A stretch of DNA of 64,000 nucleotides, taken from contig JAQFVV010006238.1 of the NCBI GenBank assembly GCA_028023455.1, positions 6,520,572 through 6,584,571 on the forward strand, written 5' to 3'. Position 1 is the stretch's first letter; every line of letters starts with the position of its first letter. Below, piece by piece: positions 1-12,503 of the stretch. Below the pieces are notes generated by a model, which was given only the letters and a program-made list of their open reading frames with translations, ran no database searches and was not told where the DNA came from. A program made the translations under genes and the position numbers. The DNA is from Epiperipatus broadwayi. Lineage: Eukaryota > Onychophora > Udeonychophora > Euonychophora > Peripatidae.

Positions 1-20
1 TAATTAAATAAGTTAACTTT

Positions 21-152
21 AATGTATTAACATAGGCAAAACTCTCCATACAGTAGTGCCACTCAGTGCCAGCCAGAGTAATCAATGGATGCTAGAAGGA
101 TTGTGCACACATGTCTAAGAAATGGTGATCATGTGATGTTTAATGTATTAAC
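21..152 (+). mobile_element. Inverted-repeat element A, copy 1 (single-arm, short form)
   Basis: Non-coding dispersed element seen at least five times in the window (also 11948, 23980, 28276, 34223). Copy 1 starts with the arm beginning AGGCAAAACTCTCCATACAG and ends with the family's conserved 3' tag GATCATGTGATGTTT. It is flanked by an identical 11-bp direct repeat AATGTATTAAC (21-31 and 142-152), read as a target-site duplication. The second, inverted arm present in other copies is missing. Long duplications of variable length with a fixed 3' tag favour LINE- or Penelope-type retroposition. A Mutator-like MITE (9-11 bp duplications) is the alternative. No coding capacity. Confidence 0.7.
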
Positions 153-1080
153 TTTTTAATAGAAATAAAATCCAGAATAACCCTAAAAAACAATATAAAA
201 CTATATTACAAAACAAAAAACATGTCTCCAGTAACTCAGATATATATATAAAAATCAGAATATATTTGACAGATAAGTACAAGCAAGTATAAATCCTGAA
301 TGAGGTAGTATTTCTTAAATGGATTCAAATCCCAATTCATGTGCATGACTAACGTTCTATGAAATTCAAAATTTAAAATGCTTTATTGAAATAAATATTA
401 TTAGCTTTACATTATTTAAATTATGCTGAGTGTTTTGGTGATCAGTGGCAGATTTGATCTGATGTTCCATGGATTGCAATCCTACTCTGCCCTTTTTGGG
501 ATTGATCTTTTAAGGAACCACAGGAGCAATATTTTTTCTGCTTTAATTATGAAGATAATCACCAATTCACATTGGCTAAATTAGAAATCAAAAATTACCA
601 CACTTGATCCAAAAAGACATAATAAATGAGTGACTTTTAGTCAAACAGATCATGTTCGTAAATGGGTAATTAAATGCAATATTACCTGAATCATTACTAA
701 AAATATAAAACTGAAAGAGTGAGGGTGCAGAGTGATCCAAAATTTAGAATATTGGCCTGCAGGTTGAAAACTTGATAATATGCATATAGCATACCAAACA
801 ATAGCTGTTGGATATATTTTAATGTATTCAATGAAAATATATATTTATGATAATTAAATGTCATACCTTCATATACATACTTTTATTTTTGATCCTTGCT
901 AAGAATACTGTTATTTATTCATCACCTGGGGAAGAATGGTTGGCTCTCCATAATGACATGTAGATTTAAGTAAATTAATTTCATGTATATAAATATACAA
1001 ATGTTTTATATAAACAAAATCCTCTCAACAATTATAATTTTAATATCTAAAACAATCCAATCCAAGTCAAAATCATTTTC
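153..1080. other. AT-rich DNA, no feature recognised
   Basis: Both strands read for coding, RNA and repeat signals. Only short A/T runs and a (TA)n stretch near 240 were seen. Nothing supports a gene. Confidence 0.5.
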
Positions 1081-2640
1081 AATCAGTATAGATAGATTAC
1101 AACCTAAAGGTTAATTTAATTTCTCAGATTAAAATTTCTAATTTCCACATGTTTTCAATAAATTTTTTTATCTCTTCCATCCATTTGACATTTGATGTCT
1201 TAGTTTAAGATTTCAACTGATCATTTAATATCGTCTCTTCTATAATATGTCCAACCCAGTACCATTTCAGGTTTTAATTTTTTAAATAGTGTCAACGGTG
1301 CCTGTTTGTTCTCTCACCCAAGTATTTTGCTTTCACTCCTCATGTTATTTTCGACATATGTCTATTCCTAAGTAAATAGAATTCTCTCCATTACTTTTCT
1401 GTTAATCATCACTAGTTTTTAGATTCACTTATAAAAGCTGTCAAAACATATCTATTGAAAATCTCCTTTTGTAAATATGTAGATGTATTTTCTTTTAATA
1501 TTAAATTACTGATGATTTCTGGATTAGCATTAAATATGATATTGGTGATTATTAACCTTTTCAACATGTGTGTGATCAGGTGGGTCAGCAATGCGAGATG
1601 TCATGGAGAGTTGAGGATCATGTGAAAGTCTGAGCTCGAATCCCTTATATATTATTTTAATTTTATAATTTCTTTAATCTAATGTTTCCATCTGTATTGC
1701 TAATTAGACCATGATATTTGTAGTTTTTAAAATTTTCTATTCTAAAATTATCAATCTATTTTCTTCTATGAAAAAAAAACACTGAATTATTTTAGCATTT
1801 GTCTTTGGTCCTATTTTTTTGCTTTTATCTGGTAACTCTTGCAACATTTTTGAAAACTGAAGCATTAAACTTATGACTTAAATAATCTCCATTTATTTTT
1901 ATTTCCTTCGCTTCCTATTTTAATCCAAAAAATAATTCTAAAACTATTGTAAAAAGTATTGGAGATATGAATTTACTCTGTTGTACACCTTAATCTTATT
2001 TGTATCACCCCATAATTTTTACATTTTGGTCAATATACTTCAGAATATTTCAATATCCTATCCTGGTGGTCTAAAACCTTTAATCATCATAGAAATTTCT
2101 GTGGGGTCAAGTGCCTTTTTATAATCTACAAATCCTAAGACTAGTTTTATTTCATGTCATTGATGCTTTCCTTAACTTATGCTTTGCTGGAAGTACCTTT
2201 AAATCCAGCTTGTTTTTTTAAATTTGATATATATTTTGCTTATTTTTTAAGTTATCATCAATCTGATTATGAAACATATGTATAGATATGGTTTACTTTC
2301 TCTGCCCTTACTAGCTGGTTAAATGAATAGATATCAGAATGCTCTGAGCAATAGAGTGTAATTATTGTCACTGGTAATTAACTTTGTCATTCTCATAACA
2401 ATTTATTCTAGCATTTCTCTAATGCAGAAACAATAATTAGTCTGATTATTATTATAATAGTTGTCTCAAATAAGCATTAATTACTGATGATTCTATTAAA
2501 AGAATTTCTCCACAAGGTACGAGTTTAGTGTTTTATAAATCTCAGTCAAATCTTTATTACTGCAATTGAGTCCATCCTCCTAATTGTTGGTCATTGACTT
2601 CTTTTAAAATCACTCTTCCTCGTCATTATACCTTTTTCTA
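1080..2640 (-). pseudogene. Decayed RTE-like non-LTR retrotransposon (RT region)
   Basis: Minus-strand relic of a LINE reverse transcriptase with many stops and frameshifts. Near 2080-2140 the minus strand reads GFVDYKKALDPTEI, a form of RT palm motif A (usually FVDYxKAFD, with the last Asp of the core kept). Towards 1400-1100 come stretches typical of the thumb and C-terminal part of RTE-like proteins (for example RKVMERILF-like and KKLKPEMVLGWTYYRRDDI-like text). The stretch resembles the relic at 52690-53725. A family B module (1508-1655) is inserted in it, so the LINE is the older of the two. Not functional. The clade assignment rests on remembered family motifs and is tentative. Confidence 0.65.
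1508..1655 (+). mobile_element. Solitary family B module with tRNA-like B box
   Basis: About 148 bp matching the right-hand arm of the family B TIR elements (compare 43840-43989 and 60762-60900). Order of blocks: CTGATGATTTCTGGATTAGC, a TTGGTGATTATT block, then GTGAAAGTCTGAGCTCGAAT followed by CCCTTATAT. The GAGCTCGAATCCC part resembles a Pol III B box (GGTTCRANTCC). It sits inside the LINE relic, which is a clean insertion relationship. It may be a tRNA-derived SINE rather than half of a TIR element. Confidence 0.65.
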
Positions 2641-3400
2641 ATGAATTAGATAATTTTAAAATATGACCATAATAAAGCAATTAGTCTGGATATTTATAAG
2701 TGAAAATTCAAATCTAATCTGTTTAAGCACTCATTCATTTGTTTAGTTTGTACCCAATGCATTGTTGAAAGTCTCCTCCACACCATAGTTTAAATAAAAC
2801 CAGCATTACTTTTCTTATTCTTATTAAGTGACTAGCTTATATAATAACTGGAGTGTTACATTTTTGAGAACTAGTTACGTCAAAGTAACCTCTTCAATGC
2901 CAATTGACTTGTAAATAAAAAATGAATGCATTTTAATTTGTGTTTCCAATATCTAATCAGAATAAACATCAAATGCGATAAATGTTCCTACTGTCTCTTT
3001 CAAATTTCTTATACAATTCTTTTTTACATTTTAAATGTTTCAACCATTTTAAGTAATCATCCCCAGTCTTACTTTTTTAAAGAAAGGTCTGGACTATTAA
3101 AAATTATTTTTAGTTGTATACAGCCTAGAATGCCAATTTATTGTGCTCACAATGGCACTACGTTAAAATGACACTAATTTGTTGTAGCTATTTTGAATTC
3201 ACATTATCCATCAGCATACAAGAGTCATTCAGTGACAATATTTGGGAGCAAATCAGTTATTATCTGTTCAGTGAAGATAAAGTGTGGGTGGGGCACCAAA
3301 TATTAGGCTTTTCTTGAGTGCCAAAAATGTTTACTGTAATTCTGAATAGTGAAAGTACTATGAAAAAAATATATAAATTAGAAATAATCTACTAACTGTA
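2640..3400. other. AT-rich DNA, no feature recognised
   Basis: Contains an 81-codon chance reading frame with no family resemblance. No promoter, RNA or repeat signal that I can support. Part of it may be further eroded sequence of the flanking LINE relics. Confidence 0.4.
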
Positions 3401-3905
3401 GGCTGAAAGTTTTTCTAATTTATTGCATTCCTTTTCTGGCAATTTTCTTATCTTATTGATCCATGTCACATGATTTTTTTCTGGATCTACTACTGCCTCC
3501 AGAGACCTAGTTTAAAAATTTTGTTTTTTATTTATTGTCAAATTTTTTAAAAGTATATTCATACAGCCTCATTTTAATCTCATTTACTCTTTCACTACAT
3601 TAATATTGTCTGTTTACTCTCTTGCCCACTGGTTTTATTTTTTATCCTTTCCTGATAACTGTTACATTTCCATAATTTGCTATGTAGTCTAGTGTTTTTT
3701 CTCATCTAGGGAATGTTTAAATCTCATATAATTAATCGCTGATAGAAAACATTCTTTAAAAAAATATATAGACATTTATTTTAACGTTATTCAGTTATTT
3801 CTATTAGATAATATTTTATGATTAATTCTAAGATTAAGTTCATTATTTGTATCAATATTAGTAGTGTGACCAAGATATTTATAGTTATTATTTTCTTCTA
3901 ATTCT
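3400..3905 (-). pseudogene. Decayed LINE RT C-terminal fragment
   Basis: The minus-strand translation gives, in broken frames, NIDTNNELNLRINHKI-like text (the region after the YxYLG motif in RTE-like proteins) and then a DPEKIMWINKIRKLPEK-like tail. The layout matches the relic at 52690-53725, whose minus strand reads NIMDEINHKIKICWSSFGR in the same place. Multiple stops. The fragment covers only the region downstream of the RT palm. Family placement is by eye. Confidence 0.5.
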
Positions 3906-6900
3906 TTTTTTTTTTTTTTTATGAAAATCAATTTTCTTTCTTTTTTATAAAAAAAAAAAACACAAAACATTGAGCATTAGCATATAATATTGTTTCATCT
4001 GAAAATTTTTGTAATATTTCCTAAAATTCTGCAATCTTGCAAAGCCAATCATGTTTGTAAAATTTAAATGGTTTAAGGAGTTTTCATTTATTTTACTTTT
4101 TGATTTAGATTTTAAAGTATATATATATATCGTGGTTTGGGGTTTGAATCTAGGTGGAAATTTGGATATTTTTTTTAGAATTTAAAAAAGGCCCTCTTAT
4201 TTATGGATAGCTAGGTTTTTTGCCAACCTAGATAACCATCTCATGATTGGTCAGAAAATGGATGTCTAAGTATTCTTAAATAATGCTATTTTTTTAAACA
4301 CTTTATCTAATTAAATAATAAACTATTTAATTAATTTGCCATGATGGTATACATGTTTTTGGTATATCTGAATTTAGATTAAAGTCATTAGTAATGACAA
4401 ACCCCAACGTCTTTTATATCAACAGAATCTGTTTAGAAGGCTTGTGATCAAGATTCAATCATCTTCGCTTTGAGCACCTGAAGTTCTTTACATATCATTC
4501 AAAATCCTTTATAAATAAATTTATGCATTTTATATATATATATATACTAGATACGTTGTATTTATGCATTTTATATATACAGATACACCACTTTTTAAAA
4601 TTATTTGCCACAACATTTTAAGGCTGGAAAAGTAATGGGTTTAAAAAAAAAAACACGTACAAATTATGGTCAGTTATAATTATTACTTTCTAAAAAAAAA
4701 AAAAAGTCAAACACTTAACATGTGTGTGTGTGCATATATATCATCACTTTACAAATTATGCTAAGAATAAAAACAAGTTACCAGTAATGTTTAAATGATA
4801 GCCTAAATTCTCTGCCTCTGGGGAAACACTGATAAATATATATTAAATATTTTGTTCTCATGTCTCTTGGCAACAGCCAAAAATCGTAAATATTCATTAA
4901 CAATATTTGCTATTATTATTCCATTTAATTTTTATGGCACTATTATACATTTTTACACAGCTATATACAGTATTATATAATACCAATAAAAGTATATAAA
5001 TATTAGATATATATATACATATTAATATGGTATTTTTAACTGACTATTTATAACAAATAACCCTAAAAGTTGACTATTTATAACAAATACTTTTCACTTG
5101 CTTTTTGCTATTTATTTTGGTAAAAAAATAAAAATCGCTACCTCCCTCTGCCCTCCCTTTCTTCCTTCGGTTTTTTTTTTTTTTAATTTAAAAAAGGGTG
5201 GGGGAGGGGGGACGACGATACAAAAAAATTAAAAGATTTATACTGTATTTCTATTTTATTTTTATACATTATGATTCCCCTCCCCATTTTTTTAATTTTT
5301 TAATCATTACGTTTCAACTTAAATTGTGTAAAATAAATCTGAATAGTAAAAAAATTACAAACTCCCAAACTTTAATATTTGCAAAATTTTTATGAATTAA
5401 TTTGCTTAATGAAACATTAATAAATTAATTGAATAATTAAAATTTTCTACTTCAGTAAATAATGCCCCCCCCTCCCTCTATCTTTCCACTATTAATTCCC
5501 TCCTTTCTATTCTCCTCCATACACACTTTTTTTTTTTTTACAAAAAATACATAAACATTTAAAATATAAATTATTTTAACAATTTAATTTTTTAATTTAA
5601 AGTAATATAATTTTAAAATGGGATGGTTGTTTTTATTAAAAAGAAACAAAACATTTTCATTTAATAATTCTAAATAAAATTAAAACTGGTAAATTTAAAA
5701 GAATCGAAAAGCTTACAAATTAATTCTTGCATTCATTTCTATGGACTATAAACGTATATAGTTATATAATCAAAGAATTTTATATAATACAAATGTATAA
5801 ACATTCAATCTTTTTATTACACATATATATATGCATATATTTAGTTTAGATAATAATACTAGAGATGAAATAAAATATAGAAACCCATGTACGTGTTTTA
5901 ATAAATAAATTAAAATTTAGCAAATAAATATAAACAAAATATTATTAAATGTTAACACCGGCATTAACATTCGCTGCTTTTTGCTTCTTTCTACTCCCTC
6001 AAAAAAAAAAAAAAAATGTTTATTGTATAACAACAACAACAAAAAGTATTATTTATTCATTTTTGTGTCAATTAAAAAATATATAATATTATTTTCCACA
6101 TACATTTTAGAATGAAACTATTAGATGTAAATCGTAATAATAATAAAAAGATTGCCTATATATGTGTAATTAATATGAAAACTTATCGAATTTTAACAAA
6201 ATAGTTAACTACTTAAAATTCTAAACGGGATTTTATTAAAACACACACGCACTAGTTAAAAAAATAAAAAAGAGTCAATTCATCAAAAATTTAGAAAGGA
6301 AAAAAAATGGATGTCAGATGCAATTATTGGCCTTGCTACCGCAAACCCTGTTTCGTACCACAGTTTAAGGCTGCATCCACTAGTGCCTAGATCGATTAAC
6401 ATATTACTACCATATATATATTCTAATCTTTTCACCTATCGGGATATTCGATATACCTGATTAATATTTCTGTCCTTCAAAACGAGCAGAGAAATTTAAA
6501 AAAAAAAAATTGACATCTTAATAATTTTGTTACGAATAATTTTTATATATTTCCCCCACTTCAAACTAATAATAATGCATCGCTAAATCTCTTATTAACG
6601 AAGCTGTAGGTAAAAAAGATATTTGTCAGGTCCCGACAAGAAAGATTTGATTATTTGTGTTACTCTTTTAGTAGATTTTAAAACATTTGAATGTTGCTTA
6701 CCTTAGTTTTCGGTAAATGATTGCAAACTCTCTTAAATTTTGTAATCTATGCTATAATTATCTTCTATCGAAGATTATTAGATGGATGTCATTGCTTTTA
6801 TATGCATATCTATCATGTTGAACTATGCTCTACGCAGTATAGAAGCTATTTTTTTTTTTTACTCTTCTAAATTTGCCATATACACAGCTGGGCGCTTATC

Positions 6901-9478
6901 CAGGCTGAAAATTAATTTTCCTCATTATAGGGAATTAAGAGCTTCAAATCAAAAATTCATGTCATAGTTGCTATGGAGAAAAAAATCCAAACCGCGCTTG
7001 CACACCCTTCGAGACCCTTTAGTACAAGCCTCGGCATGTCATTTTTTGATATGGGCCCTAACCCACAGCAAAGAAGGATAAGAAATGAAAAAATCCGTTA
7101 CCAATATGGCTCAACATTTCCTTGATTAAAAGATTTGTGAGAAGAAAACAAGAAATTATATGACATATCACTATACATTAGCAAATCATAAAAAAAAAAA
7201 GATCATATAGATTTCTTATTAGTATAAATAATCTTCATGCATATAATATTAGTCAGCCCGATTTCACTAAGTAGGACCAGCAGCTTATACACGTGAAAGC
7301 CGATTGAACTTACCCCAGACTGAAAAAATGTTGTATCCTTTTTTTTTCAGAATAACATTTGCACTTGTATCCATAGTTTAAGTAATCCGAGGTTCTGCTT
7401 ATTCCTCCAGCTTATCCTGACACTTATCCTAAAGATATCCATCTATCCTGTTGGGTTATTTAACTCCAGAGGTGTAATCCACCTTGTTTCTCCTCTTTTT
7501 TCTACTTCTGAACTGTTTATGTAGAGTGTTGAGCATGATGGGCTGTTCTCATTTTTCAGCTGGAGGGAAGGCAGGACAAATAGAGCAATATCATTGGATA
7601 GCACATCCCTTCACTATCATTATTCAACCTGAACAATTCGTGGGATGACTTAGAGCGATAGATGATGAAGGCTTCAGATATTTAAATAAGATCTCTATAA
7701 TCATTTTGAACAAATTTATTCATGATAACTTTTAACAGAAGAAATGGAGGTAATTTATTTTAGCAAAAAAAGGAGATGAAAAAGCTTACTTCCTTTTTTT
7801 CATTTTCGTCATTTGGCACCATGTTCACAACCCCAGGCTTTTTTATTATAATTATTTCTAGGTAGAGTGGAAGCTTTGTAATCTAGAGACACCTACCTTC
7901 TCTCGTATGAAAGAATCTTGAATCTTTCATTGAGGGAAAAAAAATTACAATAATACACAATTAATAACATCAATAATACAAAATCTTTTTTGACATTTAT
8001 AAATATTTGTTTCAAAAATGAATTATCTCAAATATTTTTTTAAAAAGTGCATATGAGATATTCATCTTCTATATTAATAAAAACAATCCGTAGAAATAAA
8101 GAGCAAAATAAAAATAATAATTAAACAATAAAACAAACATATACAATAATTAAAAATTATTCTTGTAATTAGAAAAACGATCGAAATAAATTGAACTAAA
8201 TCTTTTGCTTTTACAGAAATTAAAAGGTCTTCGGTGATTATAATAGTCACATAAAATGATTGAAATAAAAAGGTAGTGTTCTATTTTGATACATATAAAT
8301 TATATACATACATAAAAAAGAAAAAAATAATTAAATACCTATCACCCGGAAGAACACGTATTAAAACTAAAATATATAGTAACGTTTGACTTCTGATTTT
8401 CGAACATTATTGATCTAATATAAATTAATAGATCACCCACGTCTATTATTAAGGTGAGATTAAGGGGTAAAAAGAGCAAATAGAAGTGGGGGGAAAATGT
8501 GCAGCGAGGGTAAAAAAATAATCGTACACTCACTAATACCATTATTACCGTCGTTTAAAAAAATATTTAAAAAGCATACATAAATGATACATAAACAAGC
8601 AGTTAATCTATCTACCTACTGCATAAATCAGCCTTAAATATACATATCCATTATCTCATCTGAAGAAAATAGCAAAAAAAAAAAAAAATAAACAAATCAG
8701 TTTAGGTAATTTAAAAGAAAAATTATTGAACAGTTTGTAGTTCATAAGGTCGCGTGACGTCCATGTATCAATTAGTGTTAGGTTAAGGTTTCAATCCCGT
8801 AGCATTTATTTTTTTGCATCCATATACAATTATTTGTGCTGACTGTACAGGACAGTTTAATTAAGAAACTGCTATAATAAGTTAAGAAACTGCTATAATA
8901 AGATTGTATTTTGAATCGCAGTGATTTCTTACATAATAACTAAATCATCTGTAATCTTCTAGTTTTACAGGTTCCATATATGACATATTGTCATTTTCAA
9001 ATATCTATTTCTGCTGTACTTCTCAAAGTATTCAGAAGTATCTTTTCCCTACGATTATCATCCATTATATATACTTTTTTCCAATTTTCTGTTCACCCTG
9101 ATTAGTTTGGGGGTTTTTTTTTTTTCAGTATACAATCATAAATCTCTCAATAAACATGTTTTTAAACAATATGTTTTTTATACATATAAAAATTATAGTC
9201 TTTAGTTTATAAACTAAATTTTTGTATGTCCATATGCCTATATCAAGTTATAATTTCACGTACTTCAGGGGTGGAGAATGCCCACCTTTCAGGTCTTGTA
9301 CCTCATGCAAAGTCATTATTTCCAGCCCGCCAAAGTAACTGCAGATAAGACTTAAAATTCAATAAATCTAGTAGCTTTTTTTTTACACTAACAAAAATTT
9401 ATAGTATGTGCAGGTCATAGAAAAGATATGAGTCAGTAATATGAACTTGAAATAAGCTCCACCTTTAGAATGCAGGAT
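3906..9478. other. 5.6 kb of AT-rich DNA without a recognised gene
   Basis: No credible coding exon, tRNA, rRNA or known element was found. Visible low-complexity items: a long pyrimidine tract facing a purine tract (about 5140-5215), (TA)n near 4533, A-runs near 3950, 6001 and 8676, and a 21-bp sequence repeated twice in tandem at about 8862-8902 (TTAAGAAACTGCTATAATAAG). A small hairpin TTGTC-AGGTCCC-GACAA lies near 6622. Short exons of a host gene cannot be excluded from raw sequence. Confidence 0.4.
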
Positions 9479-9479
9479 C

Positions 9480-9890
9480 GAAACAGCGATCAACATAAAA
9501 TAATCTTGTTGCTGGCCATGCAGACTGGATAGCTATTAAAACTTAAGTTATATAGCACCCTACAAAGCAAAATAATCTCAACTTTGGTGATACACACTGA
9601 ATAGTTATTAAATCTTAAGTGGTGTCACATTCTACAAATGGCAACTACAAAGCAAAATAATCTCTATATTGACAATTACAGAGACAAAGCAAAATAATAT
9701 TGTTGCTATCTACATGCACTGGATAGCTATTACAATTTAAATTATCTAATATGCTATAAAGAGTGACTACAAAGCAAAGTAATTTCATCTCTAGTGATGC
9801 ACATTGAATATTTTTATTAAATCTTAAGTTATGTGACATTCTATAAGTAGCAACCACAAAGTAAAATAATCTCATCGCTGATGTCACATA
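9480..9890. repeat. Minisatellite, period about 86 bp
   Basis: Degenerate tandem units each carry ACAAAGCAAAATAATCTC, then a TGCACACTGGATAGCTATTA-like block, then TAAATCTTAAGTTATGTGAC-like text. Unit starts are visible at about 9562, 9648 (short unit), 9684, 9769 and 9856, with a partial unit before. The short third unit shows an internal deletion. An 80-codon minus-strand frame inside it (9645-9887) is an accident of the repeat. Confidence 0.8.
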
Positions 9891-10780
9891 AGCAATGATG
9901 AATTTCTCACATTAAGGAAATATGCATCAGTGTTTGGAGAAACTTATTGCTGTGAGCAATTCTTTTCAAAACTTGGCATCACAAAGAGTCACTTGCACTC
10001 CAGATTGACTTGCCCAAATCTGAAAAAACAGTTCCAACTATAGCAACATCATCAATATCAGCTGACACATGACTCATCAAAGAGAAGCAGCTTCAGCCAT
10101 TATATTAGGGATGACCAATATAGTAGGCTAATTTTTAAGGTGATCATTTTGTTTGGCCCATGAATGCTTTTGTAAATATTCAAACAGCCATTGGCAGAAA
10201 AAAAAGTTCCCCCCTCCCTAACCTATTACAACCAAATGCTATGTTCATTTTTATGTCCTATTTCTATTTATTTTAGTAAATATATATAAATTAATAAATT
10301 ATACAAAGACATAAAATTTTAATTATTTAATAATTAATAATTTCCTACACTCTTACAATGTATGATTTATGTTTACAAAAATAAACTTCTCAATCAATGA
10401 AATCATGAATAATAACAAAAAATAAAGTTATAAATATATAAATCAATAATTTATCTTTATTCAGTTTATTAATTTCACTTCATTTTATCTAAGCAATTTT
10501 GGCATGTCTATTTTTTAAGTAGTTGTTTTAATCTTATAAATAAAATTTTAAAAAGTAAAGAAAACATTTATTAACACAAATGCACTAAAAATTTAAAAAT
10601 AAGTTTTTTTCAGATTTTATAAATTAAAACATGGGTACACTCATATTTAGAAATTGACTTAATTCCATTTACTGTCAATATTTCCAAGCTTTTTATCAAA
10701 CAAAAATTATCATTAAAGCTTAATATTCTTTATTAGTTTGTTGCTATAGAAAAAAATTATCATTTCCATTTATGATATAT
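9891..10780. other. AT-rich DNA, no feature recognised
   Basis: Very AT-rich, with short homopolymer runs and no coding or RNA signal that I can support. Confidence 0.4.
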
Positions 10781-11462
10781 TTATTTTATATAGTGCTATG
10801 TTTTTATAAACTATAATAGTAATAATCAGCCATTAAGCTAATGAACATGCACTTTGTGGATTTTTAACTATAAATGAATACTCTCACTTCTAAACACAAG
10901 ATAAAGTCTTTGTGAAAAGATAGAATGAATCCATCTATCCTTTCAACCCAAACATTTATGTATGGGCAAATCTTAAGCAATTGGGAATGAGAGCGTGAAG
11001 ATGTTAAGTGATCACTTTAAATTACTTTTACTATGCCTGAATGAATGATGCTTACAAAATTTCTAGAATTTACTATATGTCATTCTTAATTGAAATTAAA
11101 CATATGTAAATGAGATATTTTATATAGCACTATGTTTTTATAAACTGTACTAGTAATAATCACCATTAAGCTAATGCACATGCGCTTTGTGGATTTTTAA
11201 CTATAAATGAATACTCTCATTTCCAAACACAAGATAAAGTCTTTGTGAAAAGATAGAATGAATCAATCTATTCTTTCAACCCAAACATTTATGTAGGGGC
11301 AAATCTTAAGCATTTGGGAAGGAGAGTGTGAAGATATTAAGAGATCACTTTAAATTACTTTTACTATGCCTGAATAAATGATATTTGCAAAATTTTCTAG
11401 AATTTACTATAGGTCATTCTTAATTGAAATTAAACATATGTAAATGAGATATTTATTTTATA
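10781..11462. repeat. 334-bp tandem duplication, two near-identical units
   Basis: Unit 1 (about 10781-11114) and unit 2 (about 11115-11452) share almost all of their sequence, including TTTTTATAAACT, CTTTGTGGATTTTTAACTAT and AACATATGTAAATGAGATAT. The offset between TAGTGCTATG (10791) and TAGCACTATG (11125) is 334. A third unit starts at about 11453 and breaks off after TTATTTTATATAGATATA. No coding frame is kept. It looks like a young segmental tandem duplication or the beginning of a satellite. Confidence 0.9.
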
Positions 11463-11946
11463 TAGATATAATATCAAAGTATCCAATTATGTAAATGCAT
11501 ATTTTCACAAATGATTTTTTTTTTTTTAATTTCAGTTTAATTTTATGTACTTACTTCTGCCACATTTTGCTTAATAACTTTTTGGCTTGTCTATTGCTCA
11601 AGTATATGTTCTATTTTTATAAATAATTAAAAATTTTGAAACCCTTTTTTTTTGTATCCAATAAGGTTTTTTTTATTATTATTAAAAAATCTCTTACATT
11701 TCCCCCCTTTTGCTAAAACATTTAATAGTAAGTAATTATTTTTACTATAACTGTCTTCTTATCAAACCTTCATTATTTCTATTCAAAGCCTTTTTTTTTC
11801 TTTTAATGTATAAATATTTTTTAATTATCTTTTAAAATTTAAAGATTTATATTCTTATAATTGTAAGCATATATTTGAATTTTTAATTTTTAAAAATTGC
11901 AATATAGTTTTTATTTTTTGTTTCACTTATTTATGAAACATTTTCA
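11463..11946. other. AT-rich DNA, no feature recognised
   Basis: Poly-T and poly-A rich. No gene or repeat family recognised. Confidence 0.4.
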
Positions 11947-11947
11947 T

Positions 11948-12140
11948 TAAAACAGGCAAAACTCTCCATACAGTAGCGCCATTCAGTGAAAGCCAGAGTA
12001 ATCCATGGATACCAGAAGCTTGTGCATAAAATCCCTAACTAGTGCCTGGCTTGCACTGAGTGGCACTATTGTATGGAGAGTTTTGCCTGTTTTAATGACA
12101 GTTGTGAGCAAGCATAAGAAACGATGATCATGTGATGTTT
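11948..12140 (+). mobile_element. Inverted-repeat element A, copy 2 (full hairpin form)
   Basis: Left arm 11948-11995 starts TTAAAACAGGCAAAACTCTC. Right arm 12048-12095 ends GGAGAGTTTTGCCTGTTTTA. The arms are about 48 bp and nearly complementary, with a ~50-bp loop. A 45-bp 3' tail follows, ending GATCATGTGATGTTT as in the other copies. The tail makes the element asymmetric, unlike a normal MITE. No convincing target duplication was found here. Confidence 0.75.
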
Positions 12141-12325
12141 AGTGGTTTAAACATTTGTATTATGTATCTTTCTTATAATGTATAATGTAAATACCATTCA
12201 TATATTCTAATCTCTTTATTGTTTTATCATTTATCAATTTATTTAAAGACATCTCTTTTTATTAATGGATTTATTTGTTTTATTCTTATATTCTTTATTT
12301 TGTAAAAAGTACTATTCCATATATT

Positions 12326-12466
12326 AAAACTAATACAAGTTGTCAAGCATTGTTAGTCGAGAGGTCAGTGCATCCACCTTGCAAGCAGAGAGTTGGTTGC
12401 AGACGGTTGTTGCGGGTTCGCCTCCCGGCCGATGCTATGACATATGGAAAAAAACTACTACAAGTT
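12326..12466 (+). mobile_element. tRNA-like SINE with 16-bp target-site duplication
   Basis: The core (12347-12436) looks like a tRNA. The 5' acceptor strand GCATTGT pairs, except for one position, with the 3' strand CCGATGC. An A-box-like TAGTCGAGAGG and a B-box-like GGGTTCGCCTCCC are present. Between the CCTTGCAAGC block and the T arm lies an unusually long insert, longer than a normal variable loop, and there is no 3' CCA but a short A-tail. Flanking AAAACTAATACAAGTT (12326-12341) and AAAACTACTACAAGTT (12451-12466) differ at one of 16 positions, so the copy was retroposed. A second copy lies on the minus strand at 44362-44450. A functional tRNA is unlikely. Confidence 0.75.
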
Positions 12467-12503
12467 TTATTCTGAAAAAAAAAAAAAAGCTACTACAAGT
12501 TTT

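Noticed and set aside
6340-7700. Somewhat less AT-rich stretch considered as exons of a host gene
   Set aside because: No frame shows domain similarity, and no splice-site pattern with coding character could be recognised by eye.
8735-8805. tRNA-like text ending GGTTTCAATCCCG
   Set aside because: Only a B-box-like piece; no acceptor pairing or A box at the right distance.
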